Positions 1 to 6,912 of a DNA stretch of 7,974 nucleotides are shown here, in pieces (positions within the stretch are counted from its first letter, which is position 1; every line of letters starts with the position of its first letter). A model generated the notes under the pieces. That model was not told the origin of the DNA. It saw nothing but the letters and a program-made list of their open reading frames with translations, and ran no database searches. The DNA is from an uncultured Candidatus Melainabacteria bacterium (GTDB lineage: Bacteria; Cyanobacteriota; Vampirovibrionia; LMEP-6097). Where the stretch lies: positions 1 through 7,974 of the forward strand of contig CALBDR010000089.1 of the NCBI GenBank assembly GCA_937927525.1, written 5' to 3'. The translations under genes were made by a program, and so were the position numbers.

Positions 1-1
1 A

Positions 2-265
2 GGAGATAATGTTATTACTTTTCTCAAACTGGCTTACTAATTCGAGGGGTTGACACTTTGATTTTGAGGTAATTGCCTTTTCAATACTTGAGCAAATTTC
101 TTCTTCAATATCTTGATTATGCTTCAAAAGTAAAAAATCACGCAAGAGTTTCTTAGAGTCTATAAATCGTAATTCAGAGATCGTGGGTTCGATATCTTTT
201 ACTGTTCTCTCGCTATTCAGTAAATAACAAGCAATATGCTCAAGCGGAATATTTGGAAAGATACT
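2..265 (-). pseudogene. KAP NTPase, C-terminal continuation, partial at window edge
   Basis: Reading on in the same frame past the TGA gives 88 codons without a stop, beginning SIFPNIPLEHIACYLLN. In KAP proteins the FINDL motif is normally followed by a short loop and then an IPL-x-x-IA-x-Y-x-L stretch, so this is the same protein. The rest is an acidic/lysine-rich helical region (RDFLLLKHNQDIEEEI) of no recognised function. No start codon suits a separate gene. The piece continues beyond position 1. Confidence 0.65.
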
Positions 266-1147
266 TCACTGAACATGCAGGTCATTAATGAATTGATTTA
301 TATGCCTAGGAGTATAAATTTCCACTTTAGAAAAACACTTAAATATTTCTTGGAGATTATGAAGATTCGTCTTGTTTTCTTTTCCAAACTTCTCGCTAAA
401 CTTCTTCTCAAAATACACTCTCCAACCAATATTTGAAGGAACAGGAACTTCATAAATAATTTGAAATGTTTTATTTAAATACTCTTGCAATTGTATTTTA
501 ATTTGTTCATTTTTATTATTATCATCACTTACATCAGTAGAAAAGCTTAACTCCTTATGAAAAATTCGTGCAATCTGCTCCTTAGAGAATGGCACTATTG
601 TGAAAATCTTCTCAAAGCCTTTCCCCTTCTCATCTGCTACAGAGAAATGACTATGAATCACTGACCAGAAACTTCTAATTTTTTCATCTGGAAGTCTATC
701 GATATTATCAAAGATAATGAAAATATTTTTTGTTAAAGATTTATCCACTTGCTTTAACCAGTTCTTGTTATCGGTTACCCTAGCTTCATTATGATTAATG
801 GTTTCAAAAATATTAGCTTCTAAAGATTCACTATCTTTAAAGGTAAAATTTGAACTGAAAGGATGCCTTTCATCTTCAATATAGTCAAAGCCAGCTTTAA
901 GGACTATAAAAATTAGCAACCAAGGTGCCCAAAAAATAAACTGCTTAAATAAGAATTGACCTAATATATCATTAGCACTAAACACTTCAGGGTTTAACTT
1001 AAAAGCTGTTATGTAAGCTAAGGATAAAGCAAATAAGACTGTTAGAATATTTTTCTTCGATGAATTAATCTTATAAGTCTTCCTAGTTTTATTATTTAAA
1101 AGCTCAAAAATCTCGAATAAACTCTTTTTACTAAATTCTTTTTCCAA
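266..1147 (-). CDS. KAP NTPase, central fragment with membrane helices and Walker B (293 codons)
   Basis: This continues the N-terminal fragment in the same frame, directly after the TAA. The nominal first codon is a TTG that abuts the stop, so it is probably not a real start. Residues 33-49 and about 66-86 are hydrophobic and form two likely membrane segments, a common insertion in KAP proteins after Walker A. Residues 141-151 (NIFIIFDNIDR) are Walker B with paired acidic residues. Residues 186-196 (PFSKEQIARIF), 222-231 (EYLNKTFQII) and 280-290 (PRHINQFINDL) match the conserved C-terminal half of KAP domains. The fragment stops at TGA 266-268, but homology carries on beyond it. It lacks a P-loop and is unlikely to work alone. 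Confidence 0.6.
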   Translation of the reverse strand: MEKEFSKKSLFEIFELLNNKTRKTYKINSSKKNILTVLFALSLAYITAFKLNPEVFSANDILGQFLFKQFIFWAPWLLIFIVLKAGFDYIEDERHPFSSNFTFKDSESLEANIFETINHNEARVTDNKNWLKQVDKSLTKNIFIIFDNIDRLPDEKIRSFWSVIHSHFSVADEKGKGFEKIFTIVPFSKEQIARIFHKELSFSTDVSDDNNKNEQIKIQLQEYLNKTFQIIYEVPVPSNIGWRVYFEKKFSEKFGKENKTNLHNLQEIFKCFSKVEIYTPRHINQFINDLHVQ

Positions 1148-1333
1148 TTAAGGAAAAAACACTAAATTAAACTCAAGCTTTTTAATAATATAAGACTTCC
1201 CACTCCCCCAATCACCTTCAAGCCCAATGATTTTATTCTCATTCGGCTTATCCAAAATATTTCGAGCAATCTGTTCAGCTCTCTTTTCATGAGGTGAACC
1301 TGGAAATAAATCTTGCCTCTCTTCTGTTTCCAT
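1148..1333 (-). CDS. KAP NTPase, N-terminal fragment with Walker A (61 aa)
   Basis: This is the first open piece of the broken KAP gene, beginning at ATG 1331-1333. Residues 8-14 (DLFPGSP) and the following helix resemble the family's N-terminal lead-in, and residues 35-47 (IIGLEGDWGSGKS) form a complete nucleotide-binding P-loop with Lys46 and Ser47. The fragment ends at TAA 15 codons after the P-loop, so on its own it would lack Walker B and could not hydrolyse ATP. The start is well placed because a TATAAT box lies 8 bp upstream and the protein begins at the expected distance from Walker A. No ribosome-binding site is visible. Confidence 0.6.
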   Translation of the reverse strand: METEERQDLFPGSPHEKRAEQIARNILDKPNENKIIGLEGDWGSGKSYIIKKLEFNLVFFP

Positions 1334-1341
1334 CTTTTTAT

Positions 1342-1347
1342 ATTATA
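1342..1347 (-). promoter_or_regulatory. -10 box of the KAP gene
   Basis: On the minus strand this reads TATAAT, a perfect -10 consensus, and lies 8 bp before the ATG at 1333. No good -35 hexamer is found 16-18 bp upstream. With transcription expected 6-8 bp after the box, the mRNA would begin at or next to the start codon. Confidence 0.5.
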
Positions 1348-1349
1348 AC

Positions 1350-1374
1350 TTTGCGGAAAAATAACCCCGCCAAA
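1350..1374. repeat. Imperfect inverted repeat next to the KAP -10 box
   Basis: The arms TTTGCGG (1350-1356) and CCGCCAAA (1367-1374) pair with one bulged C around a 10-nt loop. The repeat occupies the spacer and -35 zone of the KAP promoter, so it could be an operator. It is short and could be chance. There is no T-run after it on either strand, which argues against a terminator. Confidence 0.3.
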
Positions 1375-1493
1375 CGAACTATGACTAAAAGAACTCTTAG
1401 TTTGGTCTATGATATTAACTTTTTCCGGAACTATAGCTTACGTTTTATATTTTGAAATTAAACAAAACCAAAAAGAAGAAGCGAACCCTTAAC

Positions 1494-2522
1494 CTAAACC
1501 CTAGGATCAAGCTTCTTCAAAAGTAAATCAGCAACTAAGTTTCCAGCTATTAACATAAAGCTCCCCAGTAACAGATTTGCCATAACTAAGTTAACATCCT
1601 GCTTGCGAGCAGCTTCTAAGGTAAGTAAGCCTAAGCCTGGATAGGAGATCACCATTTCTATTAAAGCTGAACCTGCAAATAGTGATGCAAACTCAAATCC
1701 AAATAAAGTTACTAGTGGGTTAATTGCATTACGCACGGCGTGTTTAAAAACAACGATTTTTCCATCTAATCCTTTTGCTTTTGCAGCATTTACATAGGGT
1801 TTATCTAAGACCTCTATTAAGTTTGCACGCATTTGCCTTTGAATGCCTGGTAAGCCAGTAAGGGTGAGAATAGAAACTGGAATGAATAAGTGACGGCTAA
1901 TATCTAAAAGCTTCTCAAAGAAATTCATTTCATCGAACATGACACTAGTGAGTCCCCCTATCGGAAAGACTCCTGAATATAGGGCGAACAAAAGCATGAA
2001 GATTGCGATGACGAAACTTGGTATCGCCATTAAAGAAGAAACAAAAAATCTAATACTATAGTCTTGCCACTTGTCTTGTTTAACTGCTGCAAAAATCCCG
2101 AGTGGAATAGCTATAGACCAACTAAAAAATATTGCACAGAAATTTAATATAAGAGTGTTTTTTAAAGCAGGTTTGATAACATCTATAACCTTTTGGTTCG
2201 CTTGGGTAAAACCTAGGTCTCCATTAATTAAATTTCCAAGCCAAGTAAGATACTGACTGAAAAAGGGTTTGTCTAAACCTAATCTTTCTCTTTCTGCTGC
2301 TATTTGAGTTTCAGAGATATTAGGGTTTAACTTTAAGTCTGCTAACGGATCTCCTGTCTGGATTTGAACTTCATTAATATGGTATTTTAGAAAACCTAAA
2401 TTTAAATGAGTTTCTGGGATTGTAAAATCTGCTTTCATTAGCAAAAAAGTGATGAAGCTGATAATTAATATCAGGATTATACTGTTTAAAAATCTCTTTG
2501 AGATGTAAATGAAATCATTCAT
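1494..2522 (-). CDS. ABC transporter permease, DppB/OppB type
   Basis: This is an inner-membrane permease of the peptide/nickel-type ABC importer family (DppB/OppB/NikB), 342 aa, the usual length. It would form half of the transmembrane channel with a DppC-like partner. An N-terminal helix (about 11-29) is followed by the family's extracytoplasmic segment with GDPLADLKLNPNIS (57-70) and RERLGLDKPFFSQYLTWLGN (78-97), then NGDLGF. Further hydrophobic segments fall at about 125-148, 158-182, 212-226, 270-292 and 311-335. The EAA loop that contacts the ATPase is at 243-268 (YVNAAKAKGLDG through HAVRNAINP). YPGLGLL (294-300) and a C-terminal LDPR are typical. The start overlaps the stop of the ClC gene by 1 bp (TAATG), suggesting coupled translation. 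No binding protein, second permease or ATPase lies in the window, so the substrate (peptide, nickel or other) cannot be told. Confidence 0.9.
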   Translation of the reverse strand: MNDFIYISKRFLNSIILILIISFITFLLMKADFTIPETHLNLGFLKYHINEVQIQTGDPLADLKLNPNISETQIAAERERLGLDKPFFSQYLTWLGNLINGDLGFTQANQKVIDVIKPALKNTLILNFCAIFFSWSIAIPLGIFAAVKQDKWQDYSIRFFVSSLMAIPSFVIAIFMLLFALYSGVFPIGGLTSVMFDEMNFFEKLLDISRHLFIPVSILTLTGLPGIQRQMRANLIEVLDKPYVNAAKAKGLDGKIVVFKHAVRNAINPLVTLFGFEFASLFAGSALIEMVISYPGLGLLTLEAARKQDVNLVMANLLLGSFMLIAGNLVADLLLKKLDPRV

Positions 2523-2526
2523 TAAT
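2522..2526 (-). promoter_or_regulatory. TAATG stop/start overlap (translational coupling)
   Basis: The last A of the ClC stop codon TAA is also the first base of the permease ATG. No strong Shine-Dalgarno site precedes it, so the permease probably relies on ribosomes that finish the ClC frame and restart. Confidence 0.6.
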
Positions 2527-4234
2527 CAATTTCTTTATTCGCTTCAAAGTTAATAATATCTGATCTGGTTAAAATACCTGCAAGTTTATTCGGGTCATCT
2601 CTATCTATGATAAGTAAACGCCCGATGTCATGTTCGTGCATAGCTATAATTGCGTTGTGAAGGTTATCGTCTACTGTCATGATTTTAAGTGAGGTAGTCA
2701 TTATAGTAAAGAGTTTTGCGCTACGTTTAGTTCCTTGATCGAAGGCACGCTTCAGGTCGCGGCGCGTTATAACTCCAGTGAGTCTATGTTCGTGGTCAAG
2801 AATCGGTAAACCACTATGTTCTGTTTTTTGGAATACTCGATTCAAATGCCCTAAACTAATATTTTCATTGACCCATTCGACTTCAGTAGTCATGGCTTCT
2901 TTAACACTGAATTGCTGGAGGTAAGAAGGAGTGGTATATTCATTTAACTCGATTCCCTCTCTTGAAAGTAGGTTTTCATAGATCCCACCGATTTGTAATT
3001 TTTCAGAAGTGATATTTGCGATGATACAAGAGAACATTAAAGGTAGAACTAAATCATAGTTACCAGTAAGTTCAAAAAGCATGACTATACTTGTGATAGG
3101 TGCTCTTGAAATCGCTGTGAAGAAGGCTCCCATGCCGACAAAGGCAAAAGTCGAAGAGTTATAGCCAAGGTCAGGGAAAACAACATTTAAACCGTTACCG
3201 AACATTGCACCTAAGAGTGCGCCAAGTATCAGTGATGGAGCAAAGATTCCTCCTGGAACTCCACTACCATAGGCAACGACAGTTAGAAAGTATTTGAAGA
3301 TGAAAATGAGTGGTATCATCCACCAAGTGTATGCTTGAGCAAGAGTACCCTCTAGGGTACCATGTCCACCGCCGATAGCCTCTGGTAACCAAAGCGCTAC
3401 TAAACCTGTTAATAAACCAGCTATGGCTCCGTGTCCCCATCTTGGGATAAAGCTAAAGCGGTTCTGATAGAAGTCTAAAGACTTTACGATTGATCTTTGG
3501 AAGTAAACTCCGATGATCCCACAAACGATTCCTAGAATGATATAAAAAGGAACTGCTTCAAGCTCTAAGCCAATATTAGACTGGAAATGAAAGGTGAAGA
3601 AATCACCATAGAGCATACGACAAGTAATCGCAGCAGTTACCGAACCTACGATGGCAGGTCCTAAAGAGACGCTGGAAAAGTTATGATCTAATTCTTCGAT
3701 AATAAATAAAACACCTGCGATAGGAGTGTTGAAAGCCGCTGCTAAGCCGGCTCCTGCACCACTTGCCATGGCTCTTTTATGGTGTTTACTATTAAGTAGC
3801 TTTGCTATTTTATTTCCGAGACCAGCCCCAATATGGATAGTGGGTCCTTCACGTCCCATGGATAAGCCTGAGGCTATTCCTACTATGGCTCCGAAGAATT
3901 TTACTATGACAGTTCTTAGTCCAATATAAATATTTGAGTTATTTAAGGCATGTTTTACTTGTGGAATACCACTTCCCGCTGCATCTGGGGCGTATTTCTG
4001 AGTAATAAAGCTAGCAAATAAGCCACCGCTTGTACAAATTAATATCGGGTAAAGCCACTCATACCAATACTCTCTATGGTAAAGGTTATAGTGAAAGAAA
4101 TGACCTAACTTTTCGGTTAAAACTCTGAAGGCTACTGCTATACAGCCGATAATCACCCCAATGATAGCGACCCTAATTAATATCTGGGTTTTGACATCGA
4201 AGCTTTTTAGGAAGAGATATTTTAATCTACGCAC
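2522..4234 (-). CDS. ClC-family chloride channel/transporter with C-terminal CBS pair
   Basis: This 570-aa membrane protein moves Cl- (or a related anion) across the inner membrane. All ClC signature motifs are present: GSGIP (87-91, central Ser89), GREGP (127-131, gating Glu129), FIIEE (177-181) and GSGVPGGIFAP (323-333). A tyrosine in GGIYENLL (Tyr419) matches the anion-coordinating Tyr of E. coli ClcA. The second Glu of FIIEE matches the internal proton glutamate (Glu203) of H+/Cl- exchangers, so antiport is more likely than a pure channel; this is inferred from motif position. After the membrane part (to about 425), two CBS repeats follow at about 443-500 and 505-562, ending in GILTRSDIINF; such pairs usually bind adenine nucleotides and tune gating. 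The start is GTG, 13 bp after the der stop; no earlier in-frame start fits and no Shine-Dalgarno site is clear. The stop overlaps the permease start. Confidence 0.93.
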   Translation of the reverse strand: MRRLKYLFLKSFDVKTQILIRVAIIGVIIGCIAVAFRVLTEKLGHFFHYNLYHREYWYEWLYPILICTSGGLFASFITQKYAPDAAGSGIPQVKHALNNSNIYIGLRTVIVKFFGAIVGIASGLSMGREGPTIHIGAGLGNKIAKLLNSKHHKRAMASGAGAGLAAAFNTPIAGVLFIIEELDHNFSSVSLGPAIVGSVTAAITCRMLYGDFFTFHFQSNIGLELEAVPFYIILGIVCGIIGVYFQRSIVKSLDFYQNRFSFIPRWGHGAIAGLLTGLVALWLPEAIGGGHGTLEGTLAQAYTWWMIPLIFIFKYFLTVVAYGSGVPGGIFAPSLILGALLGAMFGNGLNVVFPDLGYNSSTFAFVGMGAFFTAISRAPITSIVMLFELTGNYDLVLPLMFSCIIANITSEKLQIGGIYENLLSREGIELNEYTTPSYLQQFSVKEAMTTEVEWVNENISLGHLNRVFQKTEHSGLPILDHEHRLTGVITRRDLKRAFDQGTKRSAKLFTIMTTSLKIMTVDDNLHNAIIAMHEHDIGRLLIIDRDDPNKLAGILTRSDIINFEANKEID

Positions 4235-4247
4235 TTGACTGAGCTAT

Positions 4248-5591
4248 TTATTCCTGAACTTTAAATTTTATCAAAATTGGGCTACCTTTGAAGCCAAAAT
4301 ATTCACGTAATTGTTTCTCCATAAAGCGAACATAGGTTTCAGGCAGTAATTCTGGGAAGTTTGCAAAAAATAAGAAAGTAGGTGGTGCTACATCGACCTG
4401 GGTAACATATTTTATTCTTATAGATTTTTGTTTAACGATTGGAGGTGGGTGTAGCATTAGAATATCTGCTAAGACTTTGTTTAAAAGACTAGTTTCTACT
4501 CTTCGCTTATGCTGTTCATTTGCAGCTATAGCTGCCGTCCAGATCTTATCGGTACGCGTGCCTTCTTTAGCTGAGACATAAAGAATGTCAGCATAACTAA
4601 TAAATCTAAGTTTATAGTGAAGTTCATTTTTATAAGCTTCAAGTTTTACAGGGTCTTCCTTTATCTTCGCTGGAAGTATATCCCATTTATTAATGGCAAC
4701 TACGCAAGCTTTACCTTTAGATTCAATTAAAGAGGCGATTTTTTGATCTTGTTCACTGACAATCTCTTCTTCAGTGCCGTCTAAGATTAAAATCACAACA
4801 TCACTTCTTGCGATACTATGAGTGGTTCTAAGAGTAGAGAATCTTTCTACTTCTTCATGGACTTTAGACTTTCTTCTGAGACCAGCGGTATCGATTAATT
4901 CAAACTTAGAGTTATGTCTGTTTAGGAACATATTGATAGAGTCTCTAGTCGTTCCACTGACATCACTTACGATGGATCTATCTTCACCAACAAGCTTATT
5001 ATAGAGGCTAGATTTACCGACATTAGGTTTACCGACAAAGCTAATCTTGATAATCTCTTCATATTCAGGATTAGTATTCCCTAAGTCTTTTCCATACTTC
5101 TCGATAATGCTCTCTAGCATTTCATTTAAGCCTACTGAACCGTGCATAGCAGAGATAGGATAAAGATTATCGAAACCGAGTTTATAAAATTCATAGCTAA
5201 GGCTCTGTTTATCATAGCTATCAACTTTATTAACAGCTACAAATACTTTTTCAAAATAATTCTCTCTTAGAATTTTACAAATCCTTTCGTCATCAGCGGT
5301 TAAGCCTGAGTTTACGTCTACCAAAAATATAATTGCATCTGCGTTGTTTAAAGCAATTTCTGCTTGTTCAAAAATGTCATCTGCAAAAGGATCATTGTGA
5401 TCAAAGGTGATACCACCAGTATCATTAATTAAAAATGGCACTCCTTCCCACTCGAATTCCACTTCCTTGCGGTCGCGAGTGATCCCAGATTTCTCACCAA
5501 CTATACAAACTTTTTTTTCTGCGAGTCTATTAACAAGAGTGCTCTTACCAACATTGGGTCTACCCACTAATGATATCTGTATTCTTTTCAT
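4248..5591 (-). CDS. der: Ribosome biogenesis GTPase Der (EngA)
   Basis: Der is an essential GTPase that assists maturation of the 50S ribosomal subunit. The 447-aa length is normal. It has the diagnostic tandem of two G domains. Domain 1: GRPNVGKS (10-17), ITRD (37-40), DTGG (57-60), NKVD (121-124), SAMHG (147-151). Domain 2: GKPNVGKS (187-194), GTTRD (213-217), DTAGLRRK (234-241), NKWD (301-304), SAKEG (340-344). A C-terminal KH-like domain (about 355-447) contains LHPPPIVKQKSIRIKYVTQ and FANFPELLPETYVRFMEKQLR, typical of the family. No key residue is missing. The start ATG lies inside the 3' end of coaBC, giving a 32-bp overlap; this start is right because Walker A begins at residue 10 as expected. 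Only a weak purine stretch (GCGAGAA) precedes it. The stop is TAA, 13 bp before the ClC gene. Confidence 0.97.
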   Translation of the reverse strand: MKRIQISLVGRPNVGKSTLVNRLAEKKVCIVGEKSGITRDRKEVEFEWEGVPFLINDTGGITFDHNDPFADDIFEQAEIALNNADAIIFLVDVNSGLTADDERICKILRENYFEKVFVAVNKVDSYDKQSLSYEFYKLGFDNLYPISAMHGSVGLNEMLESIIEKYGKDLGNTNPEYEEIIKISFVGKPNVGKSSLYNKLVGEDRSIVSDVSGTTRDSINMFLNRHNSKFELIDTAGLRRKSKVHEEVERFSTLRTTHSIARSDVVILILDGTEEEIVSEQDQKIASLIESKGKACVVAINKWDILPAKIKEDPVKLEAYKNELHYKLRFISYADILYVSAKEGTRTDKIWTAAIAANEQHKRRVETSLLNKVLADILMLHPPPIVKQKSIRIKYVTQVDVAPPTFLFFANFPELLPETYVRFMEKQLREYFGFKGSPILIKFKVQE

Positions 5592-6891
5592 TTCTCGCTT
5601 TTAGTATGAGATTTAAGTGATCTAGAATATTTTTTGCATTTTCAAGTTTATCTTGAAGTTCAAGTTTGACTATTTCTAAATCCTGAGTCTTATCTGTACT
5701 AGGGTATATTATACTAATTTGACTCTGGTAATTGCCCAAAGCTTCTTGATTATTTGCGACTATCATGTCTAAATTCTTATCAATAAGCTTCTTGCTAGCG
5801 TTTTCAAGCAGATTCTCAGTTTCGAGAGAAAAACCGATAATTACTTGATGCGGTAATTTATTTCCCGCTATATGTTTAACAATATCAATATTCTCAGTAA
5901 GTTCGAGATTAATTGTGGAATTATCTGGGTCTTTTTCTTTCTTGATTTTATTTTCTGAGTATTCTTTAGGTCTGAAGTCCGCTACAGCAGCTGACATAAT
6001 TAAAACGTCTACAGAGTCATCAAAATTAGCTTCTATAGCCATTCTCATTTCATCACTAGTATTAACTTTGAGTTTAACTAAGTTAGGATGTTCAAGAATA
6101 GCAGCCTTAATAGGATCCTTTTCATATTCTACAGTACTAACTAAAATTACATTTGCGCCACGATAAAGTGATTCTTGCGCTAGAGCAAAGCCCATCTCGC
6201 CAGAACTGGTGTTGCCAATAAATCTTACCGGGTCGATGAATTCACGAGTGCCACCGGAGCTGATAATAATGTTTTTATTTGCTAAATCTAGCGAGTTGCC
6301 CACAATGTCATCTTTATCCATTTTAGTGATTTGAGTCTCTAGTACATAAGCTGAGTGTTTTAGAATATCATTTAGCTCAGCTAATCTTCCTATACCCTGA
6401 ACTCCGCAGGCTAAGTCTCCTGTTGAAGGAGGAATTATGTGATAGTTAAGCTCATCTATTAAAAATGAAAGGTTTTTCTGAATAACTTTATGAGCCCACA
6501 TATTAGTATTCATTGCTGGAGCAATAGCTATAGGTGCTTGTGAGGCTAAGATAATATCGAAGATTAAATCATCACTGATACCACAAGCTAGTTTAGAAAT
6601 GGTGTTCGCTGTCGCTGGAGCTAACAGTATGAGGTTAGCTGTTTTTGCAAGTTCGATATGATCGATATAAGCATTGTTTGCTTCGATAGTGTGTTTATCT
6701 TGTTTTGTGTAGACTTTATTTTTGCTCATTACCTCTAGGCTGAGAGGGGCAACGAAGTTCTCAGCCGATTCTGATAGGACACAGTAAATATTAGCTCCTA
6801 ATTTTTTGAATAAGGAAACCAATTCCACACTTTTATAGGCGGCTATGCCGCCAGATATAGCAAGGATTATGTTTTTACCATGAAAAGGCAT
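5560..6891 (-). CDS. coaBC: Bifunctional phosphopantothenoylcysteine decarboxylase / phosphopantothenate-cysteine ligase CoaBC
   Basis: CoaBC performs two consecutive steps of coenzyme A synthesis in the cytosol: CTP-dependent joining of cysteine to 4'-phosphopantothenate, then FMN-dependent decarboxylation to 4'-phosphopantetheine. The N-terminal CoaC domain (about 5-185) shows the flavoprotein start ISGGIAAYKS (12-21), active-site His78 in IDHIELAK, PAMNTNMW (125-132) and the substrate-clamp Cys162 in ACGVQGIGR. The C-terminal CoaB domain (about 203-430) shows SSGGTREFIDPVRFIGN followed by TSSGEMG (211-234), MSAAVADFRPK (299-309), the KIKK motif (315-318) that binds the acyl-cytidylate, and GFSLET (353-358). 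The 443-aa length is slightly above the usual 400 or so, with a polar tail running into der. It starts 21 bp after rpoZ, the classic rpoZ-coaBC order. No strong ribosome-binding site is visible; a weak -10-like element lies just upstream. Confidence 0.96.
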   Translation of the reverse strand: MPFHGKNIILAISGGIAAYKSVELVSLFKKLGANIYCVLSESAENFVAPLSLEVMSKNKVYTKQDKHTIEANNAYIDHIELAKTANLILLAPATANTISKLACGISDDLIFDIILASQAPIAIAPAMNTNMWAHKVIQKNLSFLIDELNYHIIPPSTGDLACGVQGIGRLAELNDILKHSAYVLETQITKMDKDDIVGNSLDLANKNIIISSGGTREFIDPVRFIGNTSSGEMGFALAQESLYRGANVILVSTVEYEKDPIKAAILEHPNLVKLKVNTSDEMRMAIEANFDDSVDVLIMSAAVADFRPKEYSENKIKKEKDPDNSTINLELTENIDIVKHIAGNKLPHQVIIGFSLETENLLENASKKLIDKNLDMIVANNQEALGNYQSQISIIYPSTDKTQDLEIVKLELQDKLENAKNILDHLNLILKARNEKNTDIISG

Positions 6892-6899
6892 CTTAAGAC

Positions 6900-6908
6900 T
6901 TTATGCCA
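6900..6908 (-). promoter_or_regulatory. Possible weak extended -10 before coaBC
   Basis: The minus strand reads TGGCATAAA, that is TGN followed by CATAAA (4 of 6 match to TATAAT), ending 8 bp before the coaBC ATG. The spacing matches the boxes before adk, rpoZ and the KAP gene, but the hexamer is poor and coaBC may simply be read through from rpoZ. Confidence 0.25.
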
Positions 6909-6912
6909 ATAT

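Larger units (their letters stand above)
1..1333 (-). pseudogene. KAP-family P-loop NTPase, interrupted by two in-frame stops and cut by the window edge
   Basis: One minus-strand frame from the ATG at 1333 to the left edge encodes a recognisable KAP P-loop NTPase. The family comprises STAND-like ATPases, often membrane-anchored, and some members occur near phage-defence genes. Seen in order: Walker A (GDWGSGKS, 1193-1216), two hydrophobic helices, Walker B (IIFDNIDRLP), the PFSKEQIARIF segment, the EYLNKTFQI segment, then the PRHINQFINDL motif and an IPLEHIACYLL stretch. The frame is broken by TAA at 1148-1150 and TGA at 266-268, but there is no frameshift: homology resumes directly after each stop. 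The usual aromatic/FDxW-type segment between Walker A and the membrane helices is not seen, so an internal deletion is likely. A good -10 box precedes the start. This is most simply a recently decaying gene; sequencing error or stop readthrough are alternatives. The true C-terminus lies outside the window. Confidence 0.8.
1334..1493. other. Intergenic region between ABC permease and KAP gene
   Basis: This 160-bp non-coding gap lies after the permease stop codon. It holds the probable KAP-gene promoter near its left end and an imperfect inverted repeat next to that promoter. No convincing Rho-independent terminator was found for the upstream operon: the one small hairpin (ACTAA/TTAGT arms at 1382-1399) is only 5 bp and lacks a T-run. 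No small ORF or RNA gene is evident. Confidence 0.7.

Noticed and set aside
236..436. Plus-strand open frame opposite the KAP gene
   Set aside because: No family resemblance, no start signals, and it lies opposite a strongly supported frame. The same applies to the plus-strand open frames at 2071-2256, 3726-3929, 4822-5004, 5407-5604 and 5915-6166.
1382..1399. Terminator hairpin after the permease
   Set aside because: The stem is only 5 bp with an 8-nt loop and no T-run on the minus strand.
1485..1504. Telomere-like CCCTTAACCTAAACCCTAGG string
   Set aside because: Only partial, irregular units; it is the end of the permease gene plus a few bases, not a repeat array.
3345..3360. 7-bp inverted repeat GTACCCT-CT-AGGGTAC
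   Set aside because: It lies in the middle of the ClC coding sequence, has a 2-nt centre unsuitable for a hairpin loop, and fits normal codons; probably chance.
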